Assembly (NCBI GenBank): GCA_047495785.1
Contig: JBLDXI010000033.1
Location: 806,001-870,000, forward strand
Direction: 5' to 3'
Origin: Lepidodermella squamata
Taxonomy: Eukaryota > Gastrotricha
DNA length: 64,000 bases
Position numbers and translations under genes: made by a program. The notes under the pieces were generated by a model. The model did no database searches, was not told the DNA's origin, and saw only the letters and a program-made list of their open reading frames with translations. Shown here one piece after another: positions 10,390 to 21,354 of the stretch (positions are counted from its first letter, which is position 1; every line of letters begins with the position of its first letter).

Positions 10390-10788
10390 TTATATGTTAG
10401 CGCAGGCTAGCAGGAATCGATCGAGAGCCACGCGCTGAGCAGCTACCTCTTTGATCAGATGGTTGCAGTGAGCTATGCGCAAGCGTCTGCGATAAGACGT
10501 TTCCGCTAGTTTGTTTTGCGTGAGTTTCAAGAAGCGCTTGACCATGGCCGATCGAACCAAACATTCAGCCCTCTTCAGTTTACTCGTCTTAGTCGAGCAC
10601 AGCTCCTCCAAGACTTCGCGGAGATCAACTGCTGATGGAGTGCGAAAGTCATTCTCGGTATGAGCATGAGTCTCGTCATTCGGTTGCTCGAGATCGTTGG
10701 TTGCTGCTACCCCCTGTTGAGATGACTTCGTATTTTCCGCGAAAATAATAGCGAAAAAACAAACGAAAAGTACAACTACTTTAAGCAT
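10390..10788 (-). CDS. Small secreted 4-Cys protein, family 2
   Basis: A 132-residue intronless protein starting at the ATG at 10788; the codons upstream in this frame lack another ATG. The signal peptide is about 1-17 (MLKVVVLFVCFFAIIFA). A variable acidic and polar spacer follows. The core reads C-x11-C-x31-C-x20-C with ECLVRSAMVKRFLK, RRRLRIAHC and LDRFLLACANI. It is the inverted sister of 8796 and nearly identical to 12629 in the core, while the spacers differ strongly. A TATA box is at 10868. Confidence 0.75.
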   Translation of the reverse strand: MLKVVVLFVCFFAIIFAENTKSSQQGVAATNDLEQPNDETHAHTENDFRTPSAVDLREVLEELCSTKTSKLKRAECLVRSAMVKRFLKLTQNKLAETSYRRRLRIAHCNHLIKEVAAQRVALDRFLLACANI

Positions 10789-10867
10789 TTTCAGAAATGG
10801 CAAGTCCTGGTCTGAAATGAATTATTCCAAATGAGCGAGGGACAATACCCCACCGAAAATTGTCATC

Positions 10868-10875
10868 CTTATATA
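10868..10875 (-). promoter_or_regulatory. TATA box (TATATAAG on minus)
   Basis: Lies about 80 bp upstream of the ATG at 10788, matching the spacing seen at 13115/13039. Confidence 0.55.
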
Positions 10876-12628
10876 TTGGCGCGATGTCTGACCTATTTCC
10901 GTTGCGCAAATCGACTGTAACCAGTAACAAAAATTCCAAATCAAGTCCCCGTATACGCTCCATATTAAATATCAACGATAACAAAGATGTATACCCAGGG
11001 TAATTAGTGCATGTCATATCTTACCCAATATCATTAAATTCTGCAGAGAGAAACCCCGGAAAAAGCCGGTATTTCATCGTTATAATATCGCCAATTAAAA
11101 AATGCGAGCGCCATGCGGTTGACGAGACAAGAGGAATGTTGCTATCTAATAATATGTCAGCTCACAGAAGGAAAAACCGTCATTCGACAATAATTAAAGT
11201 CATGAATTGAAATCACGTGCAAAAGTTGCTAAGCGAATTCTGACAACGGGGTAGACGAAAACCAACGACCGTCACTACCTTTGACTTTGAACTGGATGTC
11301 CAAGGAAGCTGAAAGCGACGAAAACTGTTTAATCACGCTGCCTGCCGACTCGTTTCGTCAATGTTACGTTCAACCATGAATACTCTGCGATCAAATCTCG
11401 TATCTTATCGCCCAAGCAAACGTGTTTGTTGCGCTATTAAGTGACTGCGTTCAAAGATCACATTTTCCTAGTTCAATTTTATAAATATGATCAGTTGCTT
11501 ATTTCTCAGCTTTCTTCGGTCACAACTAGAATTGACTTTGAAGCTATGAATTCTCTCCTCCCTTGGGCAGCGTGAGACGTACCAGGACGCCGGGGTTTGA
11601 AGCTTGAATTCTCTTTGACAAAAATCTCTGCGTTACGTGCCGGGCTATTAATGAGTTTTCCGCATTGATTTGATGCGAAAAATCTTGAGTTCGACAAATA
11701 ATAAAGTTTTTTGCTCGTTTAAAAATAACACAATAACCTCGCTTTCCTGTCAAGCTCCGGCGTCCTGGTATATCTCATGATGAGCAGTTGTGTGAAAGCA
11801 GCTGGTTCGTCATTTCTTCGTTAACGATCAAATAGAACTGGCATGGGTCATGGAACGGTCTTTTTTCAAGAACATATGCATCTGAAATCTGATGTCGAGT
11901 CATCTGAAGAGAGTCAGCTAGTTCTGTGTTCTGATTGTATGTCCCAGCAACAATAGTGGTTTGAAAATAGAAACATCATGTGATGAAAAGTTATTATGAT
12001 CAAGTTTTGCTGGTTTCAAATTTCCCAAGTCGACAAAACATTTGCAATGCTCAGGATTCAGAAAATGGTCAGAACAAATATGTATGTCGTCTAGGTAGAC
12101 ATTAGACATGTATTTGCAGACTGAAGTGACTAGATAGAAGCCTCAATGGAGACAATTTAACGCAGACATAGATCACTACGTTCTCTATGACCGTAGATGC
12201 CGAGGTTATTTTGATCTTGAGATTATTTCGGGTTTCAGGCGAATGAGTGCAACTAAGCCACAATTTCTTTAAAATTTCAGCGGTTTGATCTCTCGAGTCA
12301 GTATTTCCGGCATCTGAATTGGTCTAGCACGTAGCATGGAAATGTGAAAATGTGAAAAGCTTCGTAAGGAGACCATAAAAAAGGAAAAAGGCGTGTTACG
12401 GGAAAGTTGCTATTAACTCTGGCTTGAACATTCATCTAGCTGCCGCAAAACGCCTCTGAACAAGTTTAATTGGGAATTTTGACGTTGATAAGGGTGATGG
12501 TACAACAAAGCAGGCTTTCTAATGTCCACACTATTTTACAGTTATCCACCGAAGCTTTCTTTTATTAACTATGCAACGCCTGTCATGTCTTTCCATAACT
12601 TGAAACTTATATGAGGAATTAGGGTTAC
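10876..12628. other. Intergenic, no supported gene
   Basis: 1.75 kb with only short open frames lacking signal peptides or family motifs. No inverted repeats noticed. Confidence 0.45.
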
Positions 12629-13039
12629 TTATATGTTGGTGCAGGCTAGCAAGAATCGATCAAGAGCCACACGCTTGGCAGCCACCTCCTTGATCAGGTG
12701 GTTACAGTGAGCTATGCGCAAGCGTCTGCGATAAGACGTCTCTGATACTCTGTTTTGCGTGACTTTCAGGAAGCGTTTGACCATCGCCGATCGTACCAAA
12801 CATTCAGCCTTCTTCAGTTTGCTCGTGTTGTTCGAGCATAGCTCTTCAAGAATGTTTCGAAGATAACTTTCCTTTGGATTGCGAAAGTCACCATCGTGAA
12901 TAATTCCAACGTTCGGTAGCTGCAGGAGATCCTTCGTTTCATCCATTCTATTACAGGGCTGATTGCTATTAGATGGTATTCCATTTTCTGCCTTAGCAAT
13001 GGCATAAAAGCCAGTAAATATTAGAAACAATACGAGCAT
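12629..13039 (-). CDS. Small secreted 4-Cys protein, family 2
   Basis: The frame is open to an ATG at 13099, but the ATG at 13039 starts the signal peptide (MLVLFLIFTGFYAIAKA) and sits 77-84 bp from a TATA-like box, so it is preferred (136 residues). One extra cysteine occurs in the spacer (NQPCNRM). The core is C-x11-C-x31-C-x20-C with AECLVRSAMVKRFLK, RRRLRIAHC and LDRFLLACTNI. It is a tandem copy of 10390. Function unknown. Confidence 0.72.
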   Translation of the reverse strand: MLVLFLIFTGFYAIAKAENGIPSNSNQPCNRMDETKDLLQLPNVGIIHDGDFRNPKESYLRNILEELCSNNTSKLKKAECLVRSAMVKRFLKVTQNRVSETSYRRRLRIAHCNHLIKEVAAKRVALDRFLLACTNI

Positions 13040-13114
13040 TATTAAGATCGATAGATAAGTTTTAAAATGAATTTTAAAAAATGAGCTCGGAACTATCATC
13101 CAGCATTCTCCAGC

Positions 13115-13122
13115 CTAATATA
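13115..13122 (-). promoter_or_regulatory. TATA-like box (TATATTAG on minus)
   Basis: Its distance to the ATG at 13039 matches the other minus-strand family-2 gene. It would be too close to the ATG at 13099. Confidence 0.4.
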
Positions 13123-14088
13123 ACGGTGCGATATCTACCCTACTTACACACACAATTCAGCTGAAACCAGGCATGTTCTGAGTCAAGTCCATTATTGACA
13201 TTTATGTTTCGATATTAGACGTCATTTGCGGTTTAATGACTGCATGTGACATTGTGCCCTTGTTATACATGTCTGTTATGAATGGAGTCCGAAAATAACC
13301 TATAATATAATTTCATTAGGGCGACAATTCGAATGGATTATAATTGTCTTGAAATTGTCTTGAACATTATCATTGAAAGAAATGTCGATAAATCGAGAAT
13401 ATAAGATAATATCGGGATAATATCGCATTATAGCAAAGGGTATTATGTAACATGTGCACCTTACCGCACATTTTAAAACATTCGTCCAATGTCTAAGCCA
13501 GCCACGTTAATTTCGATAAAGAAGCATGAAGCCTGAACGAATCCAAGATCCAACCATTCTTCAATGGTTTCTGTGTAGTCGGAATAGTTTTGTCAAAGAT
13601 CCGCCGTTAAAAATGGAATTGGTGATTATTCTCTTCAATTTCGGTAGAGATTTTCCAGACAGCTGAAAGCCTGAATATCAGTTGGGTCATTCCACAAGCC
13701 GGTTGTTGGATCATCTTAACAACCTTCAGACGTCACTCGACATCTGTTCAGTTTAAAGCTCGGTCGTCCACGAGAAAAAGGCGTTCCAGGAGAACTTGAG
13801 GGATTTTGTCCTGTCCACTCCGAGGTAATTACCTAATTTTTTCGTTTCATCAGAGCTGTTTACAACAAGACAGAGGTGAACGTGACTCGTTTCGTCTGTT
13901 GTGTTTTACCGTGAATAGTAACGATTTCTACCCTATGATCAATTCTCGCATCTTCTCGCCCGAGCAGGCTTGTTTATCCCGCCAATCATAGCTAAGTGGC
14001 TGAGCTTAGGGATCATAATAACTTCGTGAAATCTTATGAGCTATCACCAAATGTTCTTTCAACATTTCCAGCGCTGACAGATACCTAC
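13123..14088. other. Intergenic spacer
   Basis: No supported gene. An open frame at 13996 runs into the next gene but has no leader before the ATG at 14089. Confidence 0.45.
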
Positions 14089-14485
14089 ATGAAGTTGGAA
14101 AGAACATTTTCTATCGCTTTGCATTCTTTGTTGGTCATATCAATGGCGCTGGGCTCTCTAAAATCTGACTTTGAAGCTTTGAAATCCATCAGCCCTTTAG
14201 CTCGAAAGGAGCTTGCTCGGCATTTCGGCGTTAATGATCGAATGATAACGTGTGAGTTCTAGTAGGACTCATTTCATCGAAAGATTCACGAATATCTTAT
14301 TATTTGCAGATGAGAAGTCTGGAATTTCTGTAGGATTTATTTTCAACGAGATTATCGCCGCACTGCTGTCTAAACAATCTTGCAGTACGGAGAAATGCAG
14401 ACAGGAATTTAATCAGACGCTAATCGGCTTGATCGCCTATCTTCGATATCTCCAGAACAGTTACTACTCATTCATCATTTTTTGA
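14089..14485 (+). CDS. Small secreted two-Cys protein, family 3 (two exons)
   Basis: Exons are 14089-14251 and 14310-14485, separated by a 58-bp phase-1 intron (GTGAGT..TTGCAG); about 112 residues. It starts with a signal peptide (IALHSLLVISMALG). Across the junction the sequence matches the gene at 6747: EKSGISVGFIFNEIIAALL, CSTEKC, LIGLIAYLRYLQNSYYS. The same phase and spacing confirm a shared ancestor. The start at 14089 rather than 13996 was chosen because the leader begins there. Function unknown. Confidence 0.75.
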
Positions 14486-15891
14486 AATTAACGAGGGAGA
14501 CTGCTCGAGAAACATGTCTTCTTTTATGAGACAAATGTCTTATTTCAGCCGACAACCAGAAGTGTGACTCGGAATAACCGACTTCGAATTAGCCTAAATT
14601 CTAACTTTGCCCAATTGCCAAGCCCAGGAACCTGAAAATTCAGTCGGTTTGATTCGATCTGAATTTAGACATTTTTCTGATAAAAGAAGACGTGTGTTTG
14701 ATGAAATGAGTCACCCGATTGCCCTACAAAATATTATACGGTGGATGTTATTAGGAACTTAATCCTAACATAACTCAAAAAATCGTTTTTCACGACTCGA
14801 CGCTGAAAAAATGTTGAAATAAAAAAAGACGAACCAAATATTCGATATCATCCGTAGCTCTTTCAGAATAATTACCGCTGATGAAAAACGGGAAAAATCA
14901 AGCGTTGGAGGACGCAAGTGTTGAAACGTTTTGGTTACAAAAATATAACGACTGCTTTGAATTTAGGGCGACTGCAACTTTTTCGAGAATTTAGAACAGC
15001 AGGATCCAATCAAACTAAATCCTTTTTCTTGTCTCGGCTTTTGAGCGAGTGCTCAAAAGTTTCAGCAAAACTGAACTATGGCTGAACTTTGGTCATCCAT
15101 GACACCTTGTGGCTTGCTGATGAAATAAGACACTATGTAGTCTGTTAAGAATAGATATATATCTGAAGAAAAAACTGTTCTATTTCAGGAATAGACCGAT
15201 GACACTTTGTTCTACGTTCTACACATCGAAGCTCTAACGACAGTAAAGGCGTTCCAGAGTTAGCAGGAGGCAAAGAAGACAAAGGTCAAACCTTTGAATT
15301 CTCGAATCGCAACCTGCATTTTTTATGAAAAGTTCATTCTAAAGAATGTCAATTAGTGAATAAGATGTAATCCTAATTGAAATTTGCGCAGTATTATTAG
15401 ACGAATGTTTTCCCTTTCCTCTGGAATTTGAACGCCATAGGATCTAGGATGCACTCAAGGAGCCCTACGCGTGAAAGATATTCTTCCCCTTCCTGAAGCA
15501 TTCCCGCGTCCACTCGTGATACCTTCTAGATGAGGTCGTTAAGTGGAAAAGGAAAAAGATCACGAAGGAAACTCGCGCACCGCGCTCAGCCAACATCCGC
15601 AATTTGTGAGCCGTAATCTCCGGCATCTTCATATTTCCATCCTCAAAACAATCTCAACAGACCTATAAGGCGTGGGCTATTTGACTCTTGATAATGGTGA
15701 TTATGCGCGCATCTGCTTGTTATTTAACGATGAATTGTGTATTTTGATCAAGTGTAAGCCAATAGATTGCCTTGGAATCTGCTCCTAAAAGGCTTCTAAT
15801 CTACTGTTAAATATTCATCACATGATCGATTAGCAACTTGCAAATGAATGGTTAAACTAACGAATTCACTTTTCTCGTATTTTTTAGAACA
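14486..15891. other. Intergenic spacer
   Basis: 1.4 kb separating the family-2/3 part of the array from the spliced family-1 genes. No supported coding sequence. Confidence 0.45.
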
Positions 15892-16364
15892 ATGCAGAGT
15901 TTTTATCTCATTTCAAGCTATGGACTTATATTGCTCGTGGCTCTGGTAGCCTGTGATGACAACGACCTGGCTGGAGAGCTTGCCGATGCAGCGAACAAAG
16001 GTTCAAATGTTGAAGGTGAGATGCTTAAGATGCCCCAAGAATATAGGACATAAGACTAACGCTTATGTTTTTTTTCCCAGGGATGATAGGAGTGATCCGG
16101 AAGCAAGTGGAGATTTGTAAATCCAACCCGGAGCTAACATCAACTACTCGATGCGCCGTTCTATTAGCAAATTTCGAGCAGGCCATGGCTAAGATATTTT
16201 TACTGCAGAAGCAGAAGGATGGCGAGGAAATGGCGCGGCGTAAAGAGTTATGCATGAAGAAATTCAACTCGGCTTCGATTTGCTCGCAAAACGGCCCGTT
16301 CTTCATTTGGGCGAAAAAGATGGCTCGGGACATCCTAGAAGGCAAGGTTGCTGCCAGGAAGTAA
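15892..16364 (+). CDS. Small secreted 4-Cys protein, family 1 (two exons)
   Basis: Exons are 15892-16015 and 16081-16364. The 65-bp phase-1 intron is GTGAG..TTCCCAG; 135 residues. Exon 1 encodes the signal peptide (about 1-21) and an acidic linker. Exon 2 encodes the core: cysteines at 54, 66, 99 and 109 (C-x11-C-x32-C-x9-C) and the GPFFIWAKKMARDI motif with W118. The split between leader and core exons at the same phase recurs in the next five genes. The Cys2-Cys3 helix is basic and Lys/Arg/Glu-rich. Function unknown. Confidence 0.78.
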
Positions 16365-17247
16365 TCTGTCCGCCTACTTTTCTCTAGTTGAAGCTTTAAT
16401 AATTTAAACTGTTGTTTACTGTTTTCTTTAATTGCGGGGTGTTATTGAGTTTGGCTTGTCACACTATGTTTGCATCATTCTTAGGTAAGAAAATAAACGA
16501 GGCTGGTGATATATTATGGATTCTAATGCAAAAGCAATTTTCTATAATTGACAGTTTAATATGTTTATGGTAGAATGTTGGGGATAAGCCGATATTCAAG
16601 TCGCATTGCAAATAAATACACTCTCGCTATAATCATTTTCATGCCTGTGGGTGCTCCGTAGATCAGCGAGAGTCCTCCGAGAAAAGGTTCCTCAGTGTGA
16701 TGAAACCTATCTAGAACTGTCAGTCAGCTTTGATCGAAATTTTGCAAAATCGACCGTGCCTGACTTTTTTATTGGCATCGTGGTGACATTCTGCCAAACA
16801 AGATTCGGATCACTCCAAAATTCGTTGAATTTTATTCGTTTTCAACACAATGTGATCATCCAGCTTTTGTTAACACTGACATTTGGTTTGGCAGCCAGCT
16901 TGGGTAACTAATTAAAAAACTGGCTGATTGACCTTTGATCATTCTTGTGGCGAAACGAAGACACCAAATTTCACAGGAACGTCTGCTTTCTGCCGCCGCT
17001 AGTGATGGTACACTACAGGCGGGTAAAGTGTAACGCCCTCGTTAAAGTGTGTCTAATGATCAATTTATTTCAAATTCAACAAACTTCAAAGCCCTAAAAA
17101 TGTCAATTGCCATGTGATTAAGGATATGTGCGGTTGATTGAAGATTCGCGTGTTGTAATTTGCTTGTCGTGTGTTGTGGCAATTCAATTATATATCGGCT
17201 CCACAGGTTTTCAGTTGAGAGAATACAGCTCCTCAGTTTGCGAAAAA
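16365..17247. other. Intergenic; possible degenerate leader exon
   Basis: An AT-rich spacer. Around 16850-16905 a hydrophobic leader-like stretch (LLLTLTFGLAAS) ends at a GTAAC but has no ATG in frame and no core exon, so it may be a relic. Otherwise nothing. Confidence 0.3.
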
Positions 17248-17706
17248 ATGGGCGGAATAGCACAGCTTTTTTGGATAACTCCCCTCTTGATGCTGGCGAA
17301 TGCAAACGATTCAGCAGATCTTGACCAGTTTCCCGAACTTTTCCTGAGCTTTCCCAGACTTTTTCGAACTGCTGAAGGTAAGCTGGTAACCTAAACAATC
17401 GTGGCGATTACGGTATTTTCTCTCATACCAGGTAGTCTGGATTCGTTTCGCAAGCAGTTCGAACATTGCAGAGACGGTACTGAAATGAGGTCTAACCCTC
17501 AATGTATTACCTTGATAACCAGCTTCAAGCGTGTTGTATCAAGAGCCGTGAAAGCAAGGAAGCTTCAAGAAGCTGATCTAATGAATCAACGCCGCGAGCT
17601 TTGCATGAAACAATTCAATTCCCAGGCGATCTGCCTTCAAAATGGACCGTTTTTTCTCTGGGCCAAAATTGTTGCTCGCGTAATCATGGAAGGAAAAGAG
17701 AAATAA
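17248..17706 (+). CDS. Small secreted 4-Cys protein, family 1 (two exons)
   Basis: Exons are 17248-17377 and 17432-17706 (54-bp phase-1 intron); 134 residues. The ATG at 17248 is chosen over an in-frame one at 17128 because the paralogue at 18121 starts with the same MGG leader. Signal peptide about 1-19, then a Phe-rich linker. Cysteines are at 56, 68, 101 and 111 (x11, x32, x9), then NGPFFLWAK with W120. It is the closest relative of 18121. Function unknown. Confidence 0.77.
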
Positions 17707-18120
17707 CGCCAGTTTCCGCTACTTTAACTTGAAAATAGTTGTAGTTGTTTAGCATGAAGCCTTTGCTGTTCTATAGTGACTTTTCTACACCATCCACGGG
17801 ATATTTGCTTTCAAAGCACGTGCATTGGTTTACAGTAAAAAGTTGTTATTTGGGTTGCAGCCAATTGCTCTGATCGGATGAACCTGATCTAGACATTGCA
17901 ACGCCCACCCTGAATATGAATTACCCATATTTCAGTTTCCACAGACGTGAAAACCCTAAAAAAGTCGAATAATTGGCTATTATCGTCCGTTAGAATTCAA
18001 GAATCTCATGCCTGCCGTAAATCACGTGCTGTCAGTAGGTGGTGTGGCTATCTAGTTACACTGACTCCATCACCGCGGTTCTGCAGAGAGAAAGCATCTT
18101 CTTGCAATAACGTTAAATAA
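17707..18120. other. Intergenic spacer
   Basis: No coding or repeat signal that I can support. Confidence 0.45.
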
Positions 18121-19090
18121 ATGGGCGGATTTTCGCAGTTTTTATGGCCACAGTTTCTCTGGATGATTCCCCTCGTCATACCAGCGAACGCTCAAGATCT
18201 AACTGATCGAGACTTGGCCTTCTCCAGACTTTTCGGAACAACAGAAGGTAAGTTCATAACCCAAAGTTGGGGATGAATAATTATGCAGAGTGGCTATTCG
18301 TACATATATATGTACGCGAAAATGGCTATTCGTACATATATTTTTGGAAAAAATTTGAACTGATGTACAATTTTTGAGATAACACGTTGAATTTTTTACT
18401 ACAGATCGGAAATTGGGTGAATTTAGAACCCTGAATTTTTCAGCTCCGTGGGCACATCCCTAAGGAAACTAGAGGGGTAAATGATGAATCGGTTTTAGGC
18501 CCATCCCGAAAGGTAGGTTTGTCCCAGCATGTCAATCTTTTTGGCACAACTTCTGCACAATTAGGCACATCTTTCCCTAAATTCTCAAGTCTCTGTGAGC
18601 TACCGTTAAAATTCGGCATCGAATTCAATATCATCGAAAAATCAGCTGAAAATATGTACGAATAGCCATTTTCGCGTACATATATATGTACGAATAGCCA
18701 TTTTCGCGTACATATATATGTACGAATAGCCAAAATGGCGTACATATGTATGTACGAATAGCCGCACTCATAATTATGATATTTTTCTGTTCTACAACAG
18801 CAAGTCTTAATTCGTTTCGCAAACAGTTCAAATATTGCAAAGCCGATACCGAAAGGAGATCTACTCCGATATGTATTGCCCTGATGACCAGCCTCAAGCG
18901 CGTTCTATCATCAGCTATCAAAGCGAAAAAGCTCCAAGAGGCAGATATTTTGAATCAGCGACTTGAGATGTGCATGAAGCAATTCAGTTCCAAGGCGATC
19001 TGTCATCAAAATGGACCGTTCTTTATCTGGGCCAAACTTGTTGCGCGCGAAATCATGGAAGGAAAAGAGAAACATTATTTGATTAATTAA
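18121..19090 (+). CDS. Small secreted 4-Cys protein, family 1, intron carries a MITE
   Basis: Exons are 18121-18247 and 18801-19090; 138 residues. Leader MGGFSQFLWPQF..IPANA is a signal peptide. The core matches 17248 almost residue for residue (YCKADTE, ELC-like EMCMKQF, AICHQNGPFFIWAK). The intron is 553 bp instead of about 55 because an inverted-repeat element (18286-18769) is inserted in it. The splice sites (GTAAGT..CAACAG) and phase 1 are kept, so the gene probably still works. The tail HYLIN extends past the paralogue's end. Function unknown. Confidence 0.75.
18286..18769. mobile_element. MITE-like element with palindromic ends, 9-bp TSD
   Basis: A 484-bp insertion inside the intron of the gene at 18121. 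It is flanked by the 9-bp direct repeat ATAATTATG at 18277-18285 and 18770-18778. Both ends carry inverted repeats built from a GGCTATTCGTACATA unit that includes a TACATATATATGTA palindrome; the unit repeats about twice at the left end and three times at the right. There is no transposase. A 9-bp target duplication is typical of Mutator-like elements, so a non-autonomous MULE is one option. The element at 58007 has the same architecture. Confidence 0.75.
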
Positions 19091-19432
19091 CTTCATACAA
19101 AGCGTAGTTGTTACGAATCAAGTAGTCGTCATCATATGATCTTTCTTAATCGTTTAGCATGACAATATCATTAGAGAAATGTCTAGACTTCGGTGGCAGT
19201 AAATACTGTTTGGTCATTTCGGTGAACTTGAAACAAGGTCCCTTCACGAGAACTCCGACGAGTGTAATTGATAGCTGACAAATAAAGCCTCGTCACTTTA
19301 GGGCATAATGTCTGCACAATTTAGAGCGTGTTGACTTCGGACGATCAAAAAACCGCAATAAAAAGCCGATTTTTCTGTCACTCACCTATCATTTCTCCAG
19401 GTCAAGAGATTCAAAGAAAATATTTTTAAACA
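19091..19432. other. Intergenic spacer
   Basis: An AATAAAG lies near 19281. No gene seen. Confidence 0.45.
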
Positions 19433-19886
19433 ATGCTACTAGTATTTGAATTCGTTATTTTACTGTTGTCTAAAGCCATCACGGATTCCGCTGTGATTGC
19501 CGATACACGAGGAATAAATCTGGTAAGATCCCCTGCGGCAATTCCATCTCAAGTACAGCATGATGGTAAGAATTTTCGCTATATTCTCTTCATGTCATCA
19601 AAAATCTCATTCAGATGGATTATTGAAGTTTCGCCAATCTGTAGCAGAGTGCAGGCAGATGAAAATGAAGACGCCGAGGTGCGCTGTTCTGCTGCGAAGT
19701 TTCGAGCGAGCGATAAACTTAGCCTACAGAATAAAGAAGGAACGAGATGGCAAAGAAACGGCGAGGCGTCTCGAACGCTGCATGGAGCAATTCAGGTCCA
19801 CATCAATTTGCCACCAGACAGGTCCTTTCTATATCTGGGCGAAAATTGCTGCGCGAAATATCATTGATGGGACAACGCCGGTGTAG
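19433..19886 (+). CDS. Small secreted 4-Cys protein, family 1 (two exons)
   Basis: Exons are 19433-19565 and 19615-19886 (49-bp phase-1 intron, GTAAG..ATTCAG); 134 residues. Exon 1 encodes a signal peptide (FEFVILLLSKAITDS) and linker. Exon 2 encodes C-x9-C-x32-C-x9-C with AECRQMKMKTPRC, ERCMEQF and SICHQTGPFYIWAK. A longer open frame runs through the intron in another phase but would lose the cysteine core. Function unknown. Confidence 0.76.
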
Positions 19887-20165
19887 TTAATAGGATGCTG
19901 TTAATCAATATCTGCTGGACAGAGTTTAGCTTTAAATTAAAATTTGATGCGCGAAAAGTCCGATCGCCGGATGTTTTGCTTGCCACTAGTTTTTATTGAA
20001 CTCGTCCTACTTGGAACACGAATAAAATATCGATTTCTTTGAACTTGATTGACCACTCTCCTTTTCCGTCAACAACAGGTTCACATGAAGGAAGTCAGGG
20101 GGCTACGGGGGGCTTAAGTATTCGACAAGAAGTTCTTTTATCTCAGTAATGCTCATAACTATATC

Positions 20166-20622
20166 ATGATTCAAACATCATTGTGCGTGACACTCCTTGT
20201 TATTGCATCAGTGAAGTCTCAATCGGCTGAGAGTGGGGAGAATAATTTGGGCGGATTCCTTCCACTTATGCTGCGATCAAACCCTTCTCGTAAGACTTTC
20301 AAACTTGAAAATAATAATTTCGTTATCTTTTCATTCTGCAGTAACTGCTGATGCTTATCGAAGACATGCTCAATTATGCGCGTCATATCAACAGGTGGGC
20401 GATTCAGTTCAATGCCGTAATTTGCTAATTGGCCTGAAACGTGCCATAAGCAAAGCCATGGTCATCTCACAACGTAGGCAGCAAGAAGATCGGAATCGGC
20501 GTCTCGAGTTATGCATGCAAGTCTTCAAGTCGTTGCCGATTTGTCAGCAAAATACTACGCCTTTCTACATATGGGCTCGTATGCTAGCGCGAGATATTAT
20601 TGAAGGCAATAATGTGTTGTGA
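20166..20622 (+). CDS. Small secreted 4-Cys protein, family 1 (two exons)
   Basis: Exons are 20166-20289 and 20342-20622 (52-bp phase-1 intron, GTAAG..CTGCAG); 134 residues. Signal peptide about 1-19, Gly/Asn linker, exon 1 ending in RSNPS. The core is C-x11-C-x32-C-x9-C with QLCASYQ, LELCMQVF and ICQQNTTPFYIWAR. It has one extra residue before PF compared with 15892-19433. With 21355 it forms a sub-branch sharing the LRSNPS exon end. Polyadenylation signal AATAAA near 20673. Confidence 0.76.
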
Positions 20623-20718
20623 AATGATAGCTTTTTAATTTGTTCAATTTATCAACTTGAACTTGGGCTGAAATAAATTCGATTTTGTATCGCTACGTGC
20701 GTTGATTCAGGTCAAAAT

Positions 20719-21185
20719 CAGCTCGTCGTGCGTGCGGCCAACAGTCCCATGTTCATCCTAGTTCGAAAATGAGATTTTTACGGTTTCAGACTCAGTTTTT
20801 CATGCTGGTCAATAATCTGATACCCGCATCTCCTTATTCGCCAGGTCCTATGTCCTATGTCCACTTTCGTGTTTTTTTACCAGGTCATTCTTTTCGCAGA
20901 TAAAACGTCCTATGTCATGATCAAGAAAATTGCATAAACAAATGGATGTGTGCATGAGGAATCGAACCGCTTCCTAACAAAAAGTCCTATCTGCAACGCA
21001 TGTCCCTATTGCTCGATAACGATGCAAAGTCGGTCATACTGGTCGGTGCCATTCGACCCGCCATAATTGAATACCCCTACTTTGGCATATTTTACTGAAA
21101 ATTTCCAAAATAAGGCTGATTTTCGATTTATCTCAAAGTTAACCCTCGATGACATAGGACTATTGGCCGCACGCACGACGAACTG
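20719..21185. mobile_element. MITE-like element, ~34-bp terminal inverted repeats
   Basis: A 467-bp non-coding stretch between two family-1 genes. Positions 20719-20752 and 21152-21185 are inverted repeats with about 3 mismatches in 34, beginning CAG(C/T)TCGTCGTGCGTGCGG. The flanks TCAAAAT and TCAAACT look like an imperfect 7-bp target duplication. Internal CCTATGTCC-type repeats occur near 20845-20870. No transposase frame. Confidence 0.65.
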
Positions 21186-21354
21186 TCAAACTTGAAGTAA
21201 TAGGGCGTGAAGGATTGTATCAGGTTGTTCAGCCTACGCTCCTGTGCACTAAAAATTCATCGCTCAGACACGTATGGCCCTGTTATTGCTAATGAATTCA
21301 GACTTACCGTTGCAATTGTAGGTAATCTGTCGCATTTTCTTTCATCATTTATCT

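Noticed and set aside
18440-18921. Overlapping minus-strand frames with repeated RTYIC/NGYSYI segments
   Set aside because: The repeats come from the MITE's palindromic ends, not from a protein gene.
20940-20975. tRNA B-box-like sequence on the minus strand
   Set aside because: No matching T-stem, anticodon stem or acceptor; it lies inside the inverted-repeat element. I found no convincing tRNA in the window.
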